This document shows, in pieces, positions 59,625 through 64,000 of a DNA stretch of 64,000 bases (position 1 is the first letter of the stretch; every line of letters begins with the position of its first letter). This DNA comes from Streptomyces fulvorobeus (lineage in GTDB: Bacteria > Actinomycetota > Actinomycetes > Streptomycetales > Streptomycetaceae): assembly GCF_013167895.1 (NCBI RefSeq), contig NZ_BLWC01000001.1:1860001-1924000 (forward strand). The letters are read 5' to 3'. The notes beneath the pieces are model-generated. The model ran no database searches and was not told where the DNA came from. It saw only the letters and a program-made list of their open reading frames with translations. A program made the translations under genes and the position numbers.

Positions 59625-60884
59625 TCAGAGCAGTGTCTCCAGCGGCACCGAGGGGTCGCCGAGCGCGTGGGGATCGATCCGCCGGCCGGACCGGACGAGC
59701 CGCTGGATGTGCTCGGTGACGTCCCAGACGTTGACGTTCATCCCGGCCAGGACCTTGCGGTCCTTGAGCCAGAAGGCGATGAACTCGCGCTTGCCCGCGT
59801 CGCCGCGGATGACGACCTGGTCGTAGCTGCCGGGCGGCGCCCAGCCCGAGTACTCCAGGCCGAGGTCGTACTGGTCGGAGAAGAAGTACGGCACCCGGTC
59901 GTAGGCGACCTCCTGGCCCAGCATGGCGCGGGCCGCGGCCGGGCCGCTGTTCAGGGCGTTCGCCCAGTGCTCCACGCGCAGCCGGGTGCCGAGCAGCGGG
60001 TGGAGCACGGCCGCCACGTCGCCCGCGGCGAAGATGTGCGGGTCGGAGGTGCGCAGCGAGGCGTCGACGGCGATGCCGCCGCCGTGCGCGCGGTCCGCCA
60101 TGGCGAGGCCCGCCGCATCGGCGAGCGCGGAGCGCGGCGCGGCGCCGATCGCGGCCAGCACGTCGTGGGCGGGGTGCTCCTCGCCGTCGTCGGTGCGGGC
60201 GGCGAGGACCAGCCCGTCCTGGCCGACGATCTCGGTGAGGCGGGCACCGAAGTGGAAGCGGACGCCGTGCTCCCTGTGCAGGTCGGTGAAGATCTGGCCG
60301 ACCTCGGGGCCGATCACCTGGTGCAGCGGCGACTGCTCCGGCTCGACGACGGTGACCTCGGCGCCGTAGCCGCGGGCCGCCGACGCGACCTCGAGGCCGA
60401 TCCAGCCGGCTCCCGCGATGACCAGGTGCCCGTTGTCCCGGCCGAGGGCGGCCAGGACATTGCGCAGCCGGTCGGCGTGGGCGAGACGGCGCAGGTGGTG
60501 GACGCCGACCAGGTCCGTACCGGGGATGTCGAGCCTGCGGGGTTCGGCGCCGGTGGCGAGGAGCAGCCTGTCGTAGTGGATGACGGTGTTGTCACCGAGC
60601 CGCACCGAACGGGCCTCGCGGTCGATCGCCGTGACGGGCTGGCCGAGGTGGAGCTCGACGTCGGCGCCCGCGTACCAGGCCGTCTCGTGGGCGAAGACGC
60701 TGTCGCGTTCCTCCTTGCCCGCGAGGTAGCCCTTGGAGAGCGGAGGCCGTTCGTAGGGATGGTCGCGCTCGTCGCCGATCAGGATCACCCTGCCGCTGAA
60801 GCCCTCGGCACGGAGTGTTTCCGCTGCCTTCGCTCCTGCCAGACCTCCGCCGACGATGACGAACGTGCGATGTGCGTCGACCAC
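59625..60884 (-). CDS. FAD-dependent ferredoxin/rubredoxin reductase-like protein
   Basis: 419 residues from GTG 60884 with GAGGAGG upstream. Rossmann FAD motif FVIVGGGLAGAKAAETLR, then PYERPPLSKGYLAGKE, second dinucleotide site VIAGAGWIGLEVASAARGYGAEVTVVE, FAD contact IFAAGDVAAV and C-terminal domain VPYFFSDQYDLGLEYSGW. Transfers electrons from NAD(P)H to a ferredoxin-type partner, often for a P450. No partner gene is adjacent. Confidence 0.85.
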   Translation of the reverse strand: MVDAHRTFVIVGGGLAGAKAAETLRAEGFSGRVILIGDERDHPYERPPLSKGYLAGKEERDSVFAHETAWYAGADVELHLGQPVTAIDREARSVRLGDNTVIHYDRLLLATGAEPRRLDIPGTDLVGVHHLRRLAHADRLRNVLAALGRDNGHLVIAGAGWIGLEVASAARGYGAEVTVVEPEQSPLHQVIGPEVGQIFTDLHREHGVRFHFGARLTEIVGQDGLVLAARTDDGEEHPAHDVLAAIGAAPRSALADAAGLAMADRAHGGGIAVDASLRTSDPHIFAAGDVAAVLHPLLGTRLRVEHWANALNSGPAAARAMLGQEVAYDRVPYFFSDQYDLGLEYSGWAPPGSYDQVVIRGDAGKREFIAFWLKDRKVLAGMNVNVWDVTEHIQRLVRSGRRIDPHALGDPSVPLETLL

Positions 60885-61141
60885 TTGTGCCTCCTCGGTG
60901 CTGGTGCTGTGCTCCGCCCCCCTTTGCGAGCCTCCCGCACGCAGCGTGGTGACGGAAGAGGGTGTCCCCCGGTCAGGTCACACCCCGTGGTCATGGGGCC
61001 AGTCTGCCGACCGTGGCCGGCGGTGCGCGGGGCAGGGTCTCCCCCGGCGGCCGTCATGTGCCCCAGCACACCACTCCCCGCGCGCCCGGGCGCCGTCGCC
61101 GCGCCCTTCGGTGCGCGGGAGCGGCGGCTCAGGAGGTCGCT

Positions 61142-62482
61142 TCATGAGCGGTGCGGCGCGAGGGACGCGTGGAGCGCCAGGGCGGAGGCGTCGGTGAGGG
61201 CCGCGATCTGGTCGACCAGGACTCTCTTGCGTGCCCGGTCGTCCGGGGCGCTCCCGTACTGCGCGCGGAACTGCGGCTCCAGCCCTTCCGGTGCGCGGGC
61301 GGTGAGCGCGGCGGCCAGCTCCGCGATGACGACGCGCTGTTCGGCGCGGATGATCTCCTGTTCGGCGCGCTGCATGACGTAACGGTCGGCGACGGCCTTG
61401 AGCACGGCGCATTCGTTGCGCGCCTCGCGCGGGACCACGAGCTCCGCGCCGTACCGGCTGAGGCGTCCGGGGCCGTGGTGGGCGAACGTGGCGGCTTCGG
61501 CGGCCTGGCAGAACCGGCCGATGAGCTGGCTCGTCGCGTCCTTCAACCGGGCCTGGGCGACGGCCGAGCCGTCGTAGCCGTGCGGCCACCACTCCTGGGC
61601 TACGAGCCGGTCGAGCGCGTCGGCGAGCTCCTGCGGATCGGTGCCGGCGGGTACGTACCGGCCGATGGCGACGGCCCAGATCTCCTGCCGCTCCGGCTCG
61701 GCGAAGAGGCAGTCGGGGTCGATGTGCCCGGCGTGCAGGCCGTCCTCGAAGTCGTGCACGGAGTAGGCGACGTCGTCGGACCAGTCCATGACCTGGGCCT
61801 CGAAGCAGGTGCGGTCCTCCGGCGCTTCCTCGCGGACCCACCGGAAGACCGGCAGGTCGTCCTCGTACACCCCGAACTTCGGGGAGCCGGGGTCGGTGGG
61901 GTGCGCGCCGCGCGGCCAGGGGTACTTCGTGGCGGCGTCCAGCGCGGCACGGGTCAGGTTGAGCCCGACGCTGACGAGCTCGCCACTGCGGGGGTCGCGG
62001 ACGAACCTCTTGGGTTCGAGGCGGGTCAGCAGGCGCAACGACTGGGCGTTGCCCTCGAAACCGCCGCAGTCGGACGCGAAGTCGTTGAGGGCCTGCTCCC
62101 CGTTGTGTCCGAACGGCGGGTGGCCCATGTCGTGGGAGAGGCAGGCCGTCTCGACCAGGTCGGGGTCGCAGCCGAGCGCGGCCCCCAGCTCGCGGCCGAC
62201 CTGGGCGCACTCCAGGGAGTGCGTGAGCCTGGTCCGGGGGCTGGCGTCCCAGGCGCGGCTGCGGGTGCCGGGGGTGACGACCTGGGTCTTCCCGGCCAGT
62301 CTGCGCAGGGCCGCCGAGTGCAGCACACGGGCGCGGTCGCGCTGGAACGCGGTGCGACCGGGCCGCTTGTCGGGCTCGGTGTCCCAGCGCTCGGTGTCCC
62401 GCGCCCTGTATGCGGCCGTGTGCGTGTCGTGGCTGCCGTGCGTACCGTCCATGGTTGCGACAGTAATCGGCACGTCTGACAC
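61142..62482 (-). CDS. dgt: Deoxyguanosinetriphosphate triphosphohydrolase-like protein
   Basis: 446 residues. HD-domain metal site: [10 protein letters not shown]..., [38 protein letters not shown], and [18 protein letters not shown]. This is the dGTPase family layout, which hydrolyses dNTP to nucleoside and triphosphate. The start could be GTG 62482 or the ATG at 62452. Confidence 0.9.
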   Translation of the reverse strand: MSDVPITVATMDGTHGSHDTHTAAYRARDTERWDTEPDKRPGRTAFQRDRARVLHSAALRRLAGKTQVVTPGTRSRAWDASPRTRLTHSLECAQVGRELGAALGCDPDLVETACLSHDMGHPPFGHNGEQALNDFASDCGGFEGNAQSLRLLTRLEPKRFVRDPRSGELVSVGLNLTRAALDAATKYPWPRGAHPTDPGSPKFGVYEDDLPVFRWVREEAPEDRTCFEAQVMDWSDDVAYSVHDFEDGLHAGHIDPDCLFAEPERQEIWAVAIGRYVPAGTDPQELADALDRLVAQEWWPHGYDGSAVAQARLKDATSQLIGRFCQAAEAATFAHHGPGRLSRYGAELVVPREARNECAVLKAVADRYVMQRAEQEIIRAEQRVVIAELAAALTARAPEGLEPQFRAQYGSAPDDRARKRVLVDQIAALTDASALALHASLAPHRS

Positions 62483-62509
62483 ATCACTGCCAGGCCGGGT
62501 CAGACGGGG

Positions 62510-63442
62510 TCAGGCGGATGCCAGGAGCCGCTCGGGCACCGGCGACTCGTATTCCAGTGCCCGGTCGTACCGGTGCAGGAGCAGCCGGGCCATCGCCGGG
62601 TGCGCGCCGAGCGGGGCGGCCGTGTGCCCCGGTGCGGCGGCGGCCGCCGCGGTGGCGAAGCGGCCGGGCGCGGTGAAGTACGAGGCGACGGCGATCCGGT
62701 GGCGTCCCCGGGCGGCGAGGGCGCGTACGGCGGCCGGGACGGTGGGCGCGGCGGCGGACGCGTACGCGGGTACGACGGGTATGCCGCCGAGGCGGTCGCT
62801 GAGCATCCGGGCGGTGCGGCGGGTGTCGTCGGCGGAGTCGGGGTCGCGCGAACCGGCGGCGGCCAGGACGACGGCGGCGCTGCGGCTCGTCCCGTCCCTC
62901 GGGTCCCAGCCGCTCTCGACGAGCCTGCCGAGGAGCGCCTCGACGAGCAGCGGATGCGGGCCGAGCGGTGCGGCGATCCGGCTCCGCAGGGCGGGCGCGG
63001 CGGCTGCGGCGGCCGGCAGGTCGTGCTTGACGTGGTGCCCGCGGCCCAGGAGCAGGGGGACGAGCACGGCGTCGCCCGCCCCCACGGCGGCCAGGGTGGC
63101 GGGCAGGAGGGGCTGGTTCAGCTCGATGTGGCCGAGGCGGACGTCGAGGCCGGGGCGCAGCTCCCTGACCCGGTCGAGGAGCTCCAGGACCGTACGCAGG
63201 GCTCTGGGGTCCCGGCTGCCGTGCGCGACGGCGACCAGCGTGGGGGCGGGTATGCCGCGGGCCACAAGGTGGGAGGGTCGGGCGGGGTGCCGGGTGCTCT
63301 GCATGGGCCTGCGGGTTCCGTTCGGGGAGACGAGGCTGAGCTGGGTGCCGAGCTGATCGGTGATGCGGGTCAGGAGTTGCGCGGTGCTGTCGAGGGACAG
63401 GGGCAGGGAGTCACGGGGATGTTCCGATGCCGGCGCCGTCAT
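62510..63442 (-). CDS. Sirohydrochlorin chelatase-like protein (CbiX, two domains)
   Basis: 310 residues. Two similar CbiX halves: first with VAVAHGSRDPRAL and VPLLLGRGHHVKHDLPAAA, second with VLAAAGSRDPDSADDTR and IAVASYFTAPGRFA. In the second half the metal-binding His residues are reduced, so it may be structural. Predicted insertion of iron or cobalt in siroheme/cobalamin pathways. Confidence 0.8.
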   Translation of the reverse strand: MTAPASEHPRDSLPLSLDSTAQLLTRITDQLGTQLSLVSPNGTRRPMQSTRHPARPSHLVARGIPAPTLVAVAHGSRDPRALRTVLELLDRVRELRPGLDVRLGHIELNQPLLPATLAAVGAGDAVLVPLLLGRGHHVKHDLPAAAAAAPALRSRIAAPLGPHPLLVEALLGRLVESGWDPRDGTSRSAAVVLAAAGSRDPDSADDTRRTARMLSDRLGGIPVVPAYASAAAPTVPAAVRALAARGRHRIAVASYFTAPGRFATAAAAAAPGHTAAPLGAHPAMARLLLHRYDRALEYESPVPERLLASA

Positions 63443-63612
63443 GGACCGATGGTGCCGGTCGGAGGTTGCCGTGCCGTTGCGCGAGGGTCACGGGTGTTTG
63501 CCAGGGGCTCACGGTGGATCTCGCGGACGAGTGAACTCTTTCGGGCTGTCGTTCGTCCGGTCATACAGGGGACAGCGGAATCAGATGACGGCGAATCACC
63601 AGGGGGGCTTGC

Positions 63613-64000
63613 GTGCCGAGGGGACGACTGAGGTGGCCGGCGCGGCTGAGGCCGTCGCTGCCGAGGACCCGCCGGGGGCACCGGCTGGTCGTACAGGTGC
63701 TCATGGTGGCCTGCGTGGTGGGCCTCGCGCCCGCCACGTGGATGCATGCCACGGCCGACGCGCGGGTACGGACGACGGCTGACGCGCCCGCGCGGGAGGT
63801 CGCCGTCGTGTTCGGGGCCGGACTGTGGCGGGGCAGACCCTCCGCGTACCTCGCGCACCGGCTCGATGCCGCCGCCGAGCTCTACCGGACGGGCAAGGTG
63901 AGGGTCCTGCTGGTCACCGGGGACAACAGCCGGGTGGAGTACGACGAGCCGGACGCGATGCGGACGTACCTGACCGGACGCGGGGTACCGGACGGGCGGA
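63613..64000 (+). CDS. SanA/YdcF-like DUF218 membrane protein (partial, 3' end outside window)
   Basis: GTG at 63613 behind AGGGGGG. Reads LVVQVLMVACVVGLAPATWM (membrane helix), then VAVVFGAGLWRGRPSAYLAHRLDAAAELYRTGKVRVLLVTGDNSRVEYDEPDAMRTYLTGRGVPDG. This is the DUF218 core with GAG, TGDN and the EPDAM motif, as in SanA. These proteins are linked to envelope integrity. Truncated by the window. Confidence 0.82.
   Translation, partial: MPRGRLRWPARLRPSLPRTRRGHRLVVQVLMVACVVGLAPATWMHATADARVRTTADAPAREVAVVFGAGLWRGRPSAYLAHRLDAAAELYRTGKVRVLLVTGDNSRVEYDEPDAMRTYLTGRGVPDGR

Overview
The window is high-GC Actinobacterial DNA and almost certainly comes from Streptomyces. It has dense GC-rich coding with many GTG starts, a large secreted RHS/YD-repeat protein, a DUF1906 protein, an HrdA-like sigma factor beside dnaG, dgt, a two-domain CbiX-type chelatase and a SanA-like gene. 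No taxonomic search was possible, so the genus is an inference from gene content and style.

Layout. (1) 1-10447 is left chromosomal flank: the 3'-truncated end of an RHS polymorphic-toxin-like gene (-), a secreted PGRP-type amidase (+), a secreted DUF1906 protein (-), and a gene-poor stretch. (2) 10448-50024 is a 39.6-kb prophage bounded by a 46-bp direct repeat, which is the 3' end of a CAU-anticodon tRNA gene. (3) 49981-64000 is right chromosomal flank: the restored tRNA, two tRNA-Asn genes, a YtxH-like protein, an FGGY kinase, a heterodimeric ABC exporter, hrdA-like sigma, dnaG, an FAD reductase, dgt, a CbiX-like chelatase and the start of a SanA-like gene.

The prophage encodes an HK97-fold siphovirus and looks complete. 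Reading right to left on the minus strand, the late genes are: HNH/P-loop protein, small and large terminase, portal (fused to a MuF-like domain), prohead protease, capsid, head-tail connectors, tail terminator, tail tube, tail assembly chaperones with a canonical -1 slippery heptamer, tape measure, a large minor tail protein, endolysin, holin candidates and a collagen-like protein. The left tip (10.9-13.3 kb) carries accessory genes: an XRE regulator, a TPR regulator, two small proteins and a pterin-carbinolamine-dehydratase-like protein. The early region (32.5-46.9 kb, mostly minus strand) holds many small zinc-ribbon and DNA-binding proteins, a block of overlapping membrane proteins that recalls Streptomyces plasmid spread (Spd) genes, a DEAD/DEAH helicase and a prim-pol/helicase replicase. 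Between helicase and replicase lies a striking 310-bp interrupted palindrome of TGCGGGGA repeats, a candidate replication origin. The lysogeny switch is a divergent pair of HTH genes (46645-46959 and 47200-47652) flanking three related 18-bp operators. The integrase lies next to attR.

The strongest unexplained signals are the origin-like palindrome, the membrane-protein block inside a phage genome, two operator arrays (one for ribbon-helix-helix proteins, one for the immunity switch), and a helically phased GGTAGA repeat array. At least three genes look broken by loss of one base in a G/C run. These could be real mutations or sequencing errors.
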